Program-made: the position numbers and the translations under genes | Shown: positions 38,744-48,225 of the stretch, one piece after another | How the letters are laid out: each line of letters opens with the position of its first letter | Position numbering within the stretch: position 1 is the first letter of the stretch | From: Uliginosibacterium gangwonense DSM 18521 | Lineage (GTDB): Bacteria; Pseudomonadota; Gammaproteobacteria; Burkholderiales; Rhodocyclaceae | Reading direction: 5' to 3' | Assembly (NCBI RefSeq): GCF_000373965.1 | Contig: NZ_KB892864.1 | Location: 83,031-147,030, forward strand | DNA: 64,000 nucleotides | The notes under the pieces: generated by a model | What the model was told of the DNA's origin: nothing | The model's input: the letters and a program-made list of their open reading frames with translations, nothing else | Databases searched by the model: none

Positions 38744-38771
38744 TACGCCACCTGCCGCAGCAGGTGGCGTA
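38744..38771 (-). terminator. Perfect 12-bp hairpin after the amino-acid binding protein gene
   Basis: TACGCCACCTGC and GCAGGTGGCGTA flank a 4-base loop, six bases beyond the stop codon of the binding-protein gene. The T-run is missing on the minus strand, so this could also protect the mRNA end. Confidence 0.55.
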
Positions 38772-38777
38772 GTCCGG

Positions 38778-39707
38778 TCAAAGCGAGTAGCCCAGCAGCT
38801 TGGCAAACCCCGTGTCCTTGGCCGGACGGGTGATGGCTTCCTTGAGCAGGCCAGACATGGGCACTTTGATCGTTGCGGTATTGAACCAGCGGTCGTAAAT
38901 CTTGTTGATTTCGCCACTGCTGTACAAGTCAGCCAGCGTATGGTCAATTTCAGCAAGAAGACCAGAATCTCCCTTGCGTACCACAATTGCATACGGCTCA
39001 ATAGACAGATATTCCTTGGACAGCACATACTTGTTCTTATCCGGCAAACTACTGATCAAGCCAGACAGCAAGACATCATCCTGAGGAAAAGCAACCACCT
39101 TGCCCGCTTCCAAAGCCTTGAAGGCATCGGCATTGCTGTTGAACACCTGCAACTGCATGCCGCGCAGTTCGCTGTCCCGAAGCTGGCCGAACAGCTTCTC
39201 GGAAGTTGTTCCCTTGCTCAAGGCAACCGGCTTGCTACCCACAGACTGCGGGTCCATGATGCTGGCATCAGCGCGGGACAGAATCTTCATCCCTGCCACA
39301 AACATCGTATAGCTGAAATCCACTTTTTCCTGACGCGCCTTGGTGTTGGTGGTTGAACCACACTCCATGTCAATCGCCCCTGAAGCCAGCTTCGGGATGC
39401 GCTCGGCACCGGACACCGTCACATACTGCGCCTTCAGGTTGGGCAGCTTGAGGTCCTTGCGCAGACGATCAACCACGCGCTGACACAGCTCCACAGAGTA
39501 ACCCGACGCCTGCTTCTGCTCATCCAGAAAGGAAAAGGGGCGAGAAGCCTCCCGGTTCCCAATAATCACCGTTTGAGTCTGACGGATGCGCGCCAGGGTA
39601 TCGATCTGCTCTGCCTGCGCCACAGACACCGCCAAACCAGCGCCAATCAACACAACCGCCAAATAAGCACGACCGGTAAAACGCGAAGAACTGAACACCC
39701 CACTCAT
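38778..39707 (-). CDS. Periplasmic amino-acid ABC transporter binding protein (glutamate/aspartate type)
   Basis: A 309-residue solute-binding protein of family 3. A signal peptide covers about residues 1-33 (ending SVAQAEQ). The domain begins LARIRQTQTVIIGNREASRPFSFLDEQ and shows SGYSVELCQRVVDRL and MECGSTTNTKARQEKVDFS, close to the GltI/glutamate-aspartate branch. The start at 39707 follows GAGG at suitable spacing. No permease or ATPase gene adjoins it, so it either serves a transporter elsewhere or is an orphan sensor/binding protein. Confidence 0.88.
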   Translation of the reverse strand: MSGVFSSSRFTGRAYLAVVLIGAGLAVSVAQAEQIDTLARIRQTQTVIIGNREASRPFSFLDEQKQASGYSVELCQRVVDRLRKDLKLPNLKAQYVTVSGAERIPKLASGAIDMECGSTTNTKARQEKVDFSYTMFVAGMKILSRADASIMDPQSVGSKPVALSKGTTSEKLFGQLRDSELRGMQLQVFNSNADAFKALEAGKVVAFPQDDVLLSGLISSLPDKNKYVLSKEYLSIEPYAIVVRKGDSGLLAEIDHTLADLYSSGEINKIYDRWFNTATIKVPMSGLLKEAITRPAKDTGFAKLLGYSL

Positions 39708-39996
39708 CACAACCTCATTTCCAAAAAAGCCTGAAACACAAAAAGCATAATCAACACCAACACACGCCCATAGCAATAACCGTACCGGTGTAGGATCAAA
39801 CCATCCTTCCCAATACTAAGGCACGGCATACCCTTTATTTATCACATATTTTGCTGTGTAAATATGAACTTGCACAGCTAATTGCAATAGATTCTTTGAA
39901 CCGACACATAGATTCATTTTCTCGCCTCCAGCCAAACAAACGCCATGCTGGTGCGGGGAGGCTCAAATCAGTGCATGCTACTTTAGTTATGCGCCC

Positions 39997-40031
39997 CAAA
40001 AAGACAAAAGCCCCAAAAATTCTGGAGCTTT
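39997..40031 (-). terminator. Rho-independent terminator downstream of a small membrane protein gene
   Basis: On the minus strand AAAGCTCCA pairs with TGGGGCTTT (one G-U), followed by TTGTCTTTTT. It lies 80 bases after the stop of the gene at 40112-40336. The surrounding gene-free stretch 39708-40111 shows nothing else I can support apart from presumed promoter DNA of the binding-protein gene. Confidence 0.6.
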
Positions 40032-40111
40032 GGAAAGATCGGAGCATCCTGTCGCTGGCTGACTGGGCCCTGCAAGCAACCGGCATCAAATTGCGCGTAC
40101 CTACCTTATTG

Positions 40112-40336
40112 TCACCACGCCAACACAAAGCAAACCACCGCGATTCCCCATAACAAAATTCCAAAAAAGGCTGACCAACCATCCTCTGGTGCAATATTCA
40201 TTCTAAATACAAATCGGCCAAATTGGCAGCCTGGCACACGCACACCATACTCAAAAAGAATCTCCTGAAAAATCTCCACAACAATCTCTACCACGCACCT
40301 GACCAGCCCGCCTAACACTTCCCCCAGAAAATCCAT
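40112..40336 (-). CDS. Small hypothetical membrane protein (74 aa)
   Basis: A 74-residue protein: an amphipathic N-terminal helix (MDFLGEVLGGLVRCVVEIVVEIF), a short polar middle, and a C-terminal transmembrane helix (WSAFFGILLWGIAVVCFVLAW). No family is recognised. Support comes from the protein-like composition and the terminator downstream; no clear ribosome-binding site precedes 40336, and an ATG 12 codons earlier is possible. It diverges from uup with about 170 bases between. Confidence 0.5.
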   Translation of the reverse strand: MDFLGEVLGGLVRCVVEIVVEIFQEILFEYGVRVPGCQFGRFVFRMNIAPEDGWSAFFGILLWGIAVVCFVLAW

Positions 40337-40505
40337 GCCAAGGCCACTTTCATTAAAAATATCTGCCCGCAATTATTCCACCGAATCAAGCGCCCCTCGC
40401 GGCAACCCGCCCTGTGGTCATTCCCTGCGCCCGACCTCTTTTTTAGAAGCGAAATCTCTGCAAGGGTTGTAAAATCCCCGCTTAACCAACCGATTACGCT
40501 TCACG

Positions 40506-42395
40506 ATGCCGCTGCTGACGCTCGAAAACGCCTGTCTCGCCTTTGGCGATGTGGCTCTGCTTGACCGCGCCGAACTGGTGCTGGATACCGATGAAAAACT
40601 GGCCCTGATCGGGCGCAATGGCGCAGGCAAATCCAGCCTGTTGCGCATTCTGGCCGAACAGGCCAAGCTTGATGACGGCACAGTCTGGCGCCAGCAGGGG
40701 CTGCGCGTGGCCTATGTGGCACAGGAACCGGACTTTCCGCTGGAGCGCGATGTATTCGCCACCGTGGCGGAAGGCGTGGGTGACGCGGCCCGCCTGATTG
40801 GTGAATACCACACCTGCGCCCAGGCGGTTGCCCACGGTGACAATGAAGCCCTGGCCCGCCTGGAGCACTTGCAGCATGAGCTGGAAGCCAGCAACGGCTG
40901 GACGCTGCACCACAAGGTGGAACAGGTGATCGACCGCCTGCGCCTGGATGGCAGCGCCAAGGTGGCAAGCCTGTCCGGCGGCGGCATCAAGCGCGTGGCA
41001 CTGGCCCGCGCGCTGGCAGGCGCGCCGGACTTGCTCCTGCTGGATGAGCCGACCAACCACCTTGATATCGAAGCGATCAGTTGGCTGGAAGAACTCATCA
41101 AGGGCTTCCGGGGCGCGGTGATCGTGATCACCCACGACCGCTCCTTCATGGACGCCGTGTCCACACGCATCATCGAACTGGATCGCGGCCATCTGGCGAG
41201 CTTCCCCGGCAGTTTCTCCGCCTACCAGCGCCGCAAGGTCGAAATGTTGGAAATGGAGGCCAAGAGTGCCGCAGAGTTTGACAAATTCCTAGCGCAGGAA
41301 GAAGTCTGGATTCGCAAGGGTGTAGAAGCTCGCCGTACCCGTAACGAAGGTCGCGTGCGTCGCCTGGAAGACCTGCGTCGCCAGCGTTCCGCCCGGCGCG
41401 AACGCCTGGGTGATGTCAACTTCCAGCTTGAACGTGGCGAACAAAGTGGCCAGTTGATTGCCGAATTGCAGGACGTGAGCAAATCCTTCGGCGCCAAAAC
41501 GGTGATCCGCAACCTCTCGCTGCGCCTGATCCGGGGCGACCGCATCGGGTTGATCGGCCCCAACGGCGCAGGCAAGACCACCTTGCTCAAACTCATCCTT
41601 GGCGACCTGGAACCGGATAGCGGCGTGGTACGCCGGGGCACACGCCAGCAGATTGCGTACTTCGACCAGTTCCGCACCGCACTCGACCCGGAAGCCCCGC
41701 TGACTGACGTGATTTCTCCCGGCTCGGACTTCGTTGAGATCGGCAACAGCAAAAAGCACGTGGTGGGCTATCTGGGGGACTTCCTGTTCTCACCGCAACG
41801 CGCACGCTCGCCGGTGAAATCCCTCTCTGGGGGCGAGCGCAACCGCCTGCTGCTGGCACGGCTATTCGCCCGCCCGGCCAACATCCTGGTGCTGGACGAA
41901 CCCACCAACGATCTGGACGTGGAAACGCTGGAGCTGCTGGAACAACTCCTGGGCGAATTCGACGGCACCGTGTTCCTGGTCAGCCACGACCGGACCTTCC
42001 TGGATAACGTCGTCACGCAGAGTATTGCTTTTGAAGGCGACGGCAAGTGGCACGAATACCCCGGCGGCTATTCCGACTGGATGCGTCAGCGCCCCACGGA
42101 GGAAGCCAACAAGCCGGCTCCCAAAGTTGAAGCCCCCAAGGCGGAGGACAAGCGCAACAATAACCGAGCGGCCAAACTCAGCTTTAACGAAAAGCGCGAG
42201 CTGGAAGCCCTGCCGGGCAAGATTTCTGCGTTGGAAGAAGAGCAGGCCACACTGCAACAGCAACTGGCCGACCCGGCTATCTATCGTGACCGACCGACCG
42301 AAGTGCCCACGATGAATGCCCGGCTCGCTACCATTGATGAAGAATTGCTGGCCTTGCTGGAGCGCTGGGAAGCACTCGAAGCCAAAACAGCCTGA
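40506..42395 (+). CDS. uup: ABC-F family ATPase Uup
   Basis: A soluble tandem ABC ATPase of the ABC-F group that acts on ribosomes, and binds DNA through its C-terminal domain in E. coli. The 629-residue protein has two nucleotide domains. The first has Walker A GRNGAGKS near residue 36, a signature LSGGG and Walker B LLLLDEPTNHLD. The second has Walker A GPNGAGKT near 349, LSGGER and LVLDEPTNDLD. The linker between them (about 235-320) is the basic coiled P-site tRNA-interaction motif. The C-terminal 80 residues form the coiled-coil DNA-binding extension typical of Uup. guaD follows 24 bases later. Confidence 0.94.
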   Translation: MPLLTLENACLAFGDVALLDRAELVLDTDEKLALIGRNGAGKSSLLRILAEQAKLDDGTVWRQQGLRVAYVAQEPDFPLERDVFATVAEGVGDAARLIGEYHTCAQAVAHGDNEALARLEHLQHELEASNGWTLHHKVEQVIDRLRLDGSAKVASLSGGGIKRVALARALAGAPDLLLLDEPTNHLDIEAISWLEELIKGFRGAVIVITHDRSFMDAVSTRIIELDRGHLASFPGSFSAYQRRKVEMLEMEAKSAAEFDKFLAQEEVWIRKGVEARRTRNEGRVRRLEDLRRQRSARRERLGDVNFQLERGEQSGQLIAELQDVSKSFGAKTVIRNLSLRLIRGDRIGLIGPNGAGKTTLLKLILGDLEPDSGVVRRGTRQQIAYFDQFRTALDPEAPLTDVISPGSDFVEIGNSKKHVVGYLGDFLFSPQRARSPVKSLSGGERNRLLLARLFARPANILVLDEPTNDLDVETLELLEQLLGEFDGTVFLVSHDRTFLDNVVTQSIAFEGDGKWHEYPGGYSDWMRQRPTEEANKPAPKVEAPKAEDKRNNNRAAKLSFNEKRELEALPGKISALEEEQATLQQQLADPAIYRDRPTEVPTMNARLATIDEELLALLERWEALEAKTA

Positions 42396-42419
42396 CCCCC
42401 GACATTTCAGGATTGCACC

Positions 42420-43745
42420 ATGACCGAACAACATTCGGAAGTCCTCGTTCGCGCCTCGATTTTGCACTTTTTGCGCGACCCCGGCACAGACGCCTCGCCC
42501 AGCGCCTGGGAATATTTTGAAGACGGCGCCCTGTATATTGTAGATGGATGCGTGCGGGCCTGCGGCCCCTGGCAGGCCATCTGTGCCACCTACCCACATG
42601 TCGCGCAGCATACTGCATGCCATGTAGATTACAGCGGCAAACTGCTCATCCCCGGTTTCGTTGACTGCCATGTCCACTACCCACAAACGGCTGTGATGGG
42701 GGCTTATGGCAAGCAATTGCTGGATTGGCTGACGCACTACACCTTCCCGGCAGAAGCCGCATTTGCTGACCCGGCCACCGCCCACGCTTCGGCAGAGCAT
42801 TTCATCCAACGCCTGCTGGCGCACGGCACCACTACCGCCTCGGTCTATGCCACCGTGCATGCCCACTCGGTCGACGCCTTCTTTGAAGCCGCCAGCCATT
42901 ATGATCTTCGCATGCTCTGCGGCAAGATCATGATGGATCGCCACTGCCCGGAAAATCTGCGTGACACCGCCGAATCCTCCGAGCGCGATAGCGCTGCACT
43001 GATCGAGCGCTGGCACAACAAGGGCCGCTTGCGCTACAGCATCACCCCACGCTTTGCGCCCACCTCCACCGAAGCGCAACTGGATGCCGCTGCCCGCCTC
43101 TACACAAGCCACCCGGACGTGCACCTGCAAAGCCACCTCTCAGAGAACCACGGCGAAATTCAATGGGTGCGCGAACTTTTCCCGAACTGTGCGCATTACA
43201 CAGACGTCTACCGTCATCACGGCCTGCTTGGCCCGCGTGCCATTTATGGCCATGGCATTCATCTGTCTGATGCGGAGCTGGATATGCTCGCTGCACATGG
43301 ATCGGCCATTGCGTTCTGCCCCACCTCAAACCGTTTCCTTGGCAGTGGGCATTTCGATGCCAGCAAAACACTTGCGGCAGGCGTCAAAGTTGGGCTGGCA
43401 ACAGATGTCGGCGGTGGCACCAGCCTTTCCATGCTGCGCACCATGAATGCAGCCTATGAAGTCAGCATGACCACCGCCACCCCGCTCAACCCCTGGCGCC
43501 TGTGGTATCTCGCCAGCCTGGGGGGCGCTGCAGCACTCGGGTTGGATCAGTTCATCGGCAATTTCGAGGCTGGGCACGAAGCTGATTTCACCGTGCTGGA
43601 TTTCGAAGCCACGCCAGACTTGGCTTGGCGCATCCACCACTGCAAAACGCTAGAGGAACGGCTATTTGCGCTCATGACGCTGGGTGATGAGCGCTGCGTG
43701 GTGGCGACGCATGCACTGGGAAAAGCGACTACACGCTTGAAATAA
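42420..43745 (+). CDS. guaD: Guanine deaminase
   Basis: Hydrolyses guanine to xanthine and ammonia in purine breakdown. The 441-residue amidohydrolase has the zinc motif GFVDCHVHYPQ near residue 78, HLSENHGEIQWV near 240, GHGIHLSDAELDML near 278 and the metal aspartate in GLATDVGGGTSLSM near 330. These, with SNRFLGSG, are specific to bacterial guanine deaminases. It follows uup closely and may share its transcript. No xanthine dehydrogenase genes adjoin it. Confidence 0.95.
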   Translation: MTEQHSEVLVRASILHFLRDPGTDASPSAWEYFEDGALYIVDGCVRACGPWQAICATYPHVAQHTACHVDYSGKLLIPGFVDCHVHYPQTAVMGAYGKQLLDWLTHYTFPAEAAFADPATAHASAEHFIQRLLAHGTTTASVYATVHAHSVDAFFEAASHYDLRMLCGKIMMDRHCPENLRDTAESSERDSAALIERWHNKGRLRYSITPRFAPTSTEAQLDAAARLYTSHPDVHLQSHLSENHGEIQWVRELFPNCAHYTDVYRHHGLLGPRAIYGHGIHLSDAELDMLAAHGSAIAFCPTSNRFLGSGHFDASKTLAAGVKVGLATDVGGGTSLSMLRTMNAAYEVSMTTATPLNPWRLWYLASLGGAAALGLDQFIGNFEAGHEADFTVLDFEATPDLAWRIHHCKTLEERLFALMTLGDERCVVATHALGKATTRLK

Positions 43746-43747
43746 GT

Positions 43748-44359
43748 TTAGCGCGCAGCAACACTCGCCACCTTCGCCGCCAAGCCCAACAGCACGACGC
43801 CGACAACCCGATCAAACCATTTCAAGCGGCCTTTGAGCCAATCGAGTACGCGTTGTGCTGAAAACAGGCTGGCAACCAACGCGAACCAGAGGAAGGATTC
43901 GGCGACCATCAGGCAGAAGAGCAAGGCGATATCCTGCCATCCCAGGTTTGGCGAAAGCGCTTGGGAGAGGATGGAGCCAAAATACAGCATGGCCTTGGGG
44001 TTGAGCAGATTGGTGAAGAAACCTGTCACAAAGGCTTTGCCACCTTGTGCCTCACGCTGGGCCGTGGGCATCTGGCCGGTGGAACGCAGGCATTGCACAC
44101 CCAGCCAACCCAGATAGAGCGCCCCGACAATCGAGAGGATGCGCGAGAGCATGGGCAGGGAATTGAGCACCAGGGACAGCCCCAAGGCACAAACCAATAC
44201 ATACACACCAATGGCGCTCGCCACTCCGGCTGCAGCCCATAACCCCGTGCGACGCCCGGATACGATGGACAGGCGGGTGACGATGGCGAAATCTGGCCCG
44301 GGGGACACCAGCGCAACCGCGTGAATGCTCAATACGAGAAGAAGAGTTTGCCAGGGCAC
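43748..44359 (-). CDS. LysE/RhtB-family amino-acid exporter
   Basis: A 203-residue inner-membrane exporter with about six hydrophobic helices. The family start (LSIHAVALVSPGPDFAIV) and the TNLLNPKAMLYFGSILSQ motif near residue 118 are clear. Relatives export homoserine, threonine, lysine or other small amines; the substrate is not predictable. It converges with guaD two bases away. Confidence 0.92.
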   Translation of the reverse strand: MPWQTLLLVLSIHAVALVSPGPDFAIVTRLSIVSGRRTGLWAAAGVASAIGVYVLVCALGLSLVLNSLPMLSRILSIVGALYLGWLGVQCLRSTGQMPTAQREAQGGKAFVTGFFTNLLNPKAMLYFGSILSQALSPNLGWQDIALLFCLMVAESFLWFALVASLFSAQRVLDWLKGRLKWFDRVVGVVLLGLAAKVASVAAR

Positions 44360-44394
44360 AATGCCATCCTCATGAAACAGTAAATAACCGGAAA

Positions 44395-45135
44395 TCAGGG
44401 CCGCTCCTGCGGCACATCATTACGTGGCAGGTCATCTTCCAATGCCTGCAAGGCGCGCAAAACAGGCGAATCAAATTCCCGCCTCGCCTGCACAAAGACT
44501 ATCACAGTGGTAGAGATGATAAACAGCCAGGGCGAAAGCATCCAGGCCAACACCGCCAGCCCGAAATAATAAGCGCGGATGCCCCGGTTGAAGTCATCGC
44601 CCGCACAGGTATTGGCGGCGGCATGGCGTTGGGCATAGCGCTCAAGCAGCGTAGGGTCGCCATCGCGGGGAGGTGCTGCACCGGTCACGATGGAGAGCAC
44701 ATTAAACTGGCGTAGCGACCAGGTGAATTTGAAATAGCCGATCACAAACATGGTAATCAGCAAAATAAGTTTGAGTTCCATGGCCTCACGCGAAAAGCTG
44801 CGGGCAAAGCTTAACTCTGCAGCGGTGTCCATGAAACGATCCAGAGCGCCGAGAATGGCAAACAGCCCTGCGATGATATAGATCGAAGTGTTGGCGTAGA
44901 ACGATACGCTGTTGGCCAGATTGCTCGCCAAGGCGCAATCAACGATGCGGTTTTCCCGCACCGCCATCTGTCTGGCCCATTGCAGGCGCAGGCGGTGGCC
45001 TTCTACGAGCAGGGTGGAATGGCCCTTCCAGCCATGCTCGACCAATCGCTCATAGCCAAACCAGCACACCAGAAACCAGCCCAGGCCCAACCAGTCAGCC
45101 CAGGCGAGCTGGGCAAAGAAGCTCAAGAATTGCAT
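44395..45135 (-). CDS. DUF599 membrane protein
   Basis: A 246-residue protein with four probable transmembrane segments (about residues 12-28, 85-100, 122-140, 190-215). The family pattern is seen in ALASNLANSVSFYANTSIYIIAG, FKFTWSLRQFNVLSIVTGAAP and DDFNRGIRAYYFGLAVL. Function of DUF599 is unknown. It is oriented with comEC upstream and LysE downstream on the same strand, with small gaps. Confidence 0.88.
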   Translation of the reverse strand: MQFLSFFAQLAWADWLGLGWFLVCWFGYERLVEHGWKGHSTLLVEGHRLRLQWARQMAVRENRIVDCALASNLANSVSFYANTSIYIIAGLFAILGALDRFMDTAAELSFARSFSREAMELKLILLITMFVIGYFKFTWSLRQFNVLSIVTGAAPPRDGDPTLLERYAQRHAAANTCAGDDFNRGIRAYYFGLAVLAWMLSPWLFIISTTVIVFVQARREFDSPVLRALQALEDDLPRNDVPQERP

Positions 45136-45212
45136 GAATCACTCTTTATCAGCAAAAAACGCCTTCAGTCATTCTATCTGCTTTACCGCCAGCATGATGG
45201 CTGCACGCTGAA

Positions 45213-47534
45213 TCAGTGATCCTGCCAGTACCTGGCTGCCTCTGCGCGTTCCAGAAACGGGCCGATATAGCCTTGCGACAGCAGGCGATAGCGGATCGCT
45301 CCTGCCTCGTCGCTGCGAACCATGTGGACGCCAGCGGCCTGATAGCGGCTGACCACCTCTGGCGCGGGATGATGAAAACGGTTGAGGTAGCCATTGGAGA
45401 ACACCACCTCGCGGGGCCTGGTGGCGGCAATGAAATCCGCATGCGAGGAACTCTTGCTGCCGTGGTGGGGCGCGACCAGAATGCTACTTGGCAGGCTTGC
45501 AGCCACATCGGCAAGCAGACGCTGTTCAGCATCCATCTCGATATCCCCGGTCAGCAGCAATGATGCACCTGTCGTACTGACGCGTAACACGCAGGAACTA
45601 TCGTTGTCTCCCCGGCTCGCCCAGTCCTGCGTGGGATGCAGAAACTCAAAACGCACGCCATCCCATGCCCAGGTCTGCCCGCGTGTGCACAAGGCATGCT
45701 GTTTGGCTTTTGTCAGCAAGGGGTGATCTGGTGAAAGGCTGCTGCGCAATGTCTGCACAGGCATGCCGGTCAAAATGGAGCTTGCCCCGCCGGAATGGTC
45801 GCTATCGTCATGCGAGACGACCAGCATATCGAGGCTGCCGACACCTTCTGCACGCAGATACGGCAATACCACGCGCATACCCGCATCCAGGTCAGCGGCA
45901 TATTTCGGACCTGTGTCATAGAGCAGATCGTGATGGGCCGTCTGCACATGCACAGCCAGCCCCTGCCCCACATCCAAAATGGTGATCTGCGCCTGCCCTT
46001 CGGGTGGGTGTGGCGCCTGCCAGGCGACCAGGGGAATGAAGCACAGCAAACCCACATAGCGTGCAGGCACACCACGGGGCATCAAAGCCCAGGCCGCCCC
46101 CACGGATGCCGCCAACACCAGCCACCAGGGCGGGGCCGCCTGTTGCCACACCGCAAAAGGCGCGGCGGAGAGCCACTGCAAAAAGCTCATCAACCAGCCC
46201 AGAAGCCAATTTGCCAACTCCGCCAGCGAAGGCAGTGGCAGCGCCGCAAACAGCAGTGCCAAAGGGGCGATCACCATGCTGATTGCGGGAATTGCCACCG
46301 CATTGGCCAGCGGGGAGATCAACGAGAATTGCTGGAACAGCCCCAACAGGACAGGCAAGGTGAACAAACTGACTGCCCACTGCGCCCGCCCCCATTCACG
46401 CCACCAAGCACCACCCTCACCTGCCGCATCCATCAACAACAGGGCCGCCACAGCCATGAAGGAAAGCCAGAACCCGGCAGAGAAACTTGCCCAGGGGTCA
46501 ATCAACAACACGACCCACAAGGCCAGCAGAAGTATCCGCCGCGCCCGCATGCCCCGCCCCAGCCACAGTGCCAACGCGGCCACCGCAAGCATGTAGAAGG
46601 TGCGCTGGGCAGGTACGCCACAGCCTGCAAGCAGCACATAGAAACCCGCCCCGGCGCTGGCTGCCAGCAGGCGCACCTTCTGCACCGGCAAACGCAGCAC
46701 CAACCAAGGCACGCGCCGCCAGATAGCCGCCAACAGCCACCCCGCCACAGCCCCCATCATGGTGACATGCAGGCCGGAAATTGATACGAGATGCGTAATG
46801 CCGACTCTGGCAAATAGCTGCCACTGTGCAGTAGGGATCGAAGCCTGATCGCCCACACTCAATGCCAGCAGTACGCCACGCCAGGGCGAATCCGGCAGCA
46901 CCGCCACAAAGCGATCCCGCACCCGCTCACGCAGATGATCCACCCAGCCCCAGAAGCCCTCCGGCCCTTCGCTCAGGCGCGTATTGGCCGCCGATGGGCA
47001 TACCACGCCAATCGCGCCAATGTCACGCTCGAAGGCCCATGCCTCATAATCAAAACCATGTGGATTGAGGTTGCCGTGTGGCTGGCGCAAGCGCAGGGCA
47101 AAGCGCCACACTTCCCCCGCACGTGGGGCAGGCAATGCGGCCAGCCGGGTTTTGCCCTGGCGATACCAGCTCACTTGGATCTTCTCCGGGATGCCAGCCG
47201 GAGCCTTAATCGGGATGAAGAAAAAGCGCTCGCCCTGGTCAAAATGCTGGGGTAAATCGTCGATCCGCCCGGCAAGCTCAAACTCCTGCATTTCCCTGAC
47301 GCTATCCAGGCGCTCTGCCAGACGTATCTGCGCCCGCCAGTTGGCTTGAGCAAAACCAAGCAGCACCCCCAGCGCAAACAAAGCTGCTGCACGCCATCCT
47401 CCATGCAAGCGCCAAGCCGCCACTGCCAACACCATCACGCCCAGGACAAACATGCCCGCCCAGACGCCGAGCAGCGTAGTCTGAGTCTGGCAAAGCCACA
47501 CCCCCAGGGCGAAACCGACGATGGCAAGTTCCAT
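45213..47534 (-). CDS. comEC: ComEC/Rec2 DNA-uptake channel protein
   Basis: Inner-membrane channel that brings single-stranded DNA into the cell during natural transformation. N-terminal helices precede a DUF4131/OB-like periplasmic domain (IKAPAGIPEKIQVSWYRQGK). The competence core carries HLVSISGLHVTMMGAVAGW near residue 245 and many helices. The C-terminal metallo-beta-lactamase-like domain has VSHDDSDHSGG and LVAPHHGSKSSSH, the putative nuclease metal sites. The start at 47534 gives 773 residues, the usual size. A longer in-frame extension to 47852 runs antisense through the DUF2062 gene and its leader and encodes only low-complexity sequence, so I reject it. Confidence 0.93.
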   Translation of the reverse strand: MELAIVGFALGVWLCQTQTTLLGVWAGMFVLGVMVLAVAAWRLHGGWRAAALFALGVLLGFAQANWRAQIRLAERLDSVREMQEFELAGRIDDLPQHFDQGERFFFIPIKAPAGIPEKIQVSWYRQGKTRLAALPAPRAGEVWRFALRLRQPHGNLNPHGFDYEAWAFERDIGAIGVVCPSAANTRLSEGPEGFWGWVDHLRERVRDRFVAVLPDSPWRGVLLALSVGDQASIPTAQWQLFARVGITHLVSISGLHVTMMGAVAGWLLAAIWRRVPWLVLRLPVQKVRLLAASAGAGFYVLLAGCGVPAQRTFYMLAVAALALWLGRGMRARRILLLALWVVLLIDPWASFSAGFWLSFMAVAALLLMDAAGEGGAWWREWGRAQWAVSLFTLPVLLGLFQQFSLISPLANAVAIPAISMVIAPLALLFAALPLPSLAELANWLLGWLMSFLQWLSAAPFAVWQQAAPPWWLVLAASVGAAWALMPRGVPARYVGLLCFIPLVAWQAPHPPEGQAQITILDVGQGLAVHVQTAHHDLLYDTGPKYAADLDAGMRVVLPYLRAEGVGSLDMLVVSHDDSDHSGGASSILTGMPVQTLRSSLSPDHPLLTKAKQHALCTRGQTWAWDGVRFEFLHPTQDWASRGDNDSSCVLRVSTTGASLLLTGDIEMDAEQRLLADVAASLPSSILVAPHHGSKSSSHADFIAATRPREVVFSNGYLNRFHHPAPEVVSRYQAAGVHMVRSDEAGAIRYRLLSQGYIGPFLERAEAARYWQDH

Positions 47535-47626
47535 GTCATGATTATGCTTGCGAATGCACAATCTTGGATTCATTCTGTGGTCAACGGAATACGCGGCCCA
47601 AGCCGATACCAGAGGAGCTTTGCCCA

Positions 47627-48172
47627 ATGAGACGTTTCCTGCGCCACCGTCTTCCTCACCCAGACAGCTTGCGCCAGCACCGCTGGCTACACTGGCTGGG
47701 CGACTCGATCTTTGAGCCGGATCTATGGCATCTGAATCGCCATTCGGCCCCCGGCGCCGTCGCAATCGGCATGATTTGCGGGCTGATCCCCGGCCCCTTC
47801 CAGATGCTGGGGGCCGTGCTGGTATGCCTGGTTGTGCGCAAAAATCTGCCACTGGCCGTGCTTACCACCCTTTACACCAACCCTGTTACGATAGTGCCTT
47901 TATATGTGCTAGCTTTTCAGATTGGTAGCTGGGTTCACAGTGGCGGGAGCGTATTTGTTCCCCCGCCGGAATTCCTCCTTGCCACCCCTTGGCAAAGCAC
48001 CTTGGACTGGATCAACTGGGCCGTGGGCCTGGGTACGCCCTTGCTGATCGGCCTTCCCATCCTGGCGGCGGGCCTTGCCGTGCTGAGTTATGTTTTGCTG
48101 GCCACTGCATGGCGCTGGTATCTGGTCATTGAATGGCGGCGGCGCAAAACGAAACGCTTGAATAGCCAATAA
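47627..48172 (+). CDS. DUF2062 membrane protein
   Basis: A 181-residue membrane protein of DUF2062 type. The N-terminal RRFLRHRLPHPDSL region, then HSAPGAVAIGMICGLIPGPFQML and LYTNPVTIVPLYVLAFQIGSWV, are the family core; a basic C-terminal tail follows the last helix. AGAGGAG precedes the ATG. It diverges from comEC with 92 bases between starts; in many proteobacteria the two genes are neighbours. Function unknown. Confidence 0.9.
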   Translation: MRRFLRHRLPHPDSLRQHRWLHWLGDSIFEPDLWHLNRHSAPGAVAIGMICGLIPGPFQMLGAVLVCLVVRKNLPLAVLTTLYTNPVTIVPLYVLAFQIGSWVHSGGSVFVPPPEFLLATPWQSTLDWINWAVGLGTPLLIGLPILAAGLAVLSYVLLATAWRWYLVIEWRRRKTKRLNSQ

Positions 48173-48225
48173 CAATCATATCCATCCGCGCATGCCGAGC
48201 AGGCATGCATTATGATCTTTTCACC

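Noticed and set aside
39835-40194. Open frames on both strands in the gap before uup (119 codons minus, 100 codons plus)
   Set aside because: No ribosome-binding site; the terminator at 39997-40031 sits inside them; composition is not protein-like.
47535-47852. N-terminal extension of comEC by 106 residues
   Set aside because: It lies antisense to the DUF2062 gene, is low complexity, and the known family start is at 47534.
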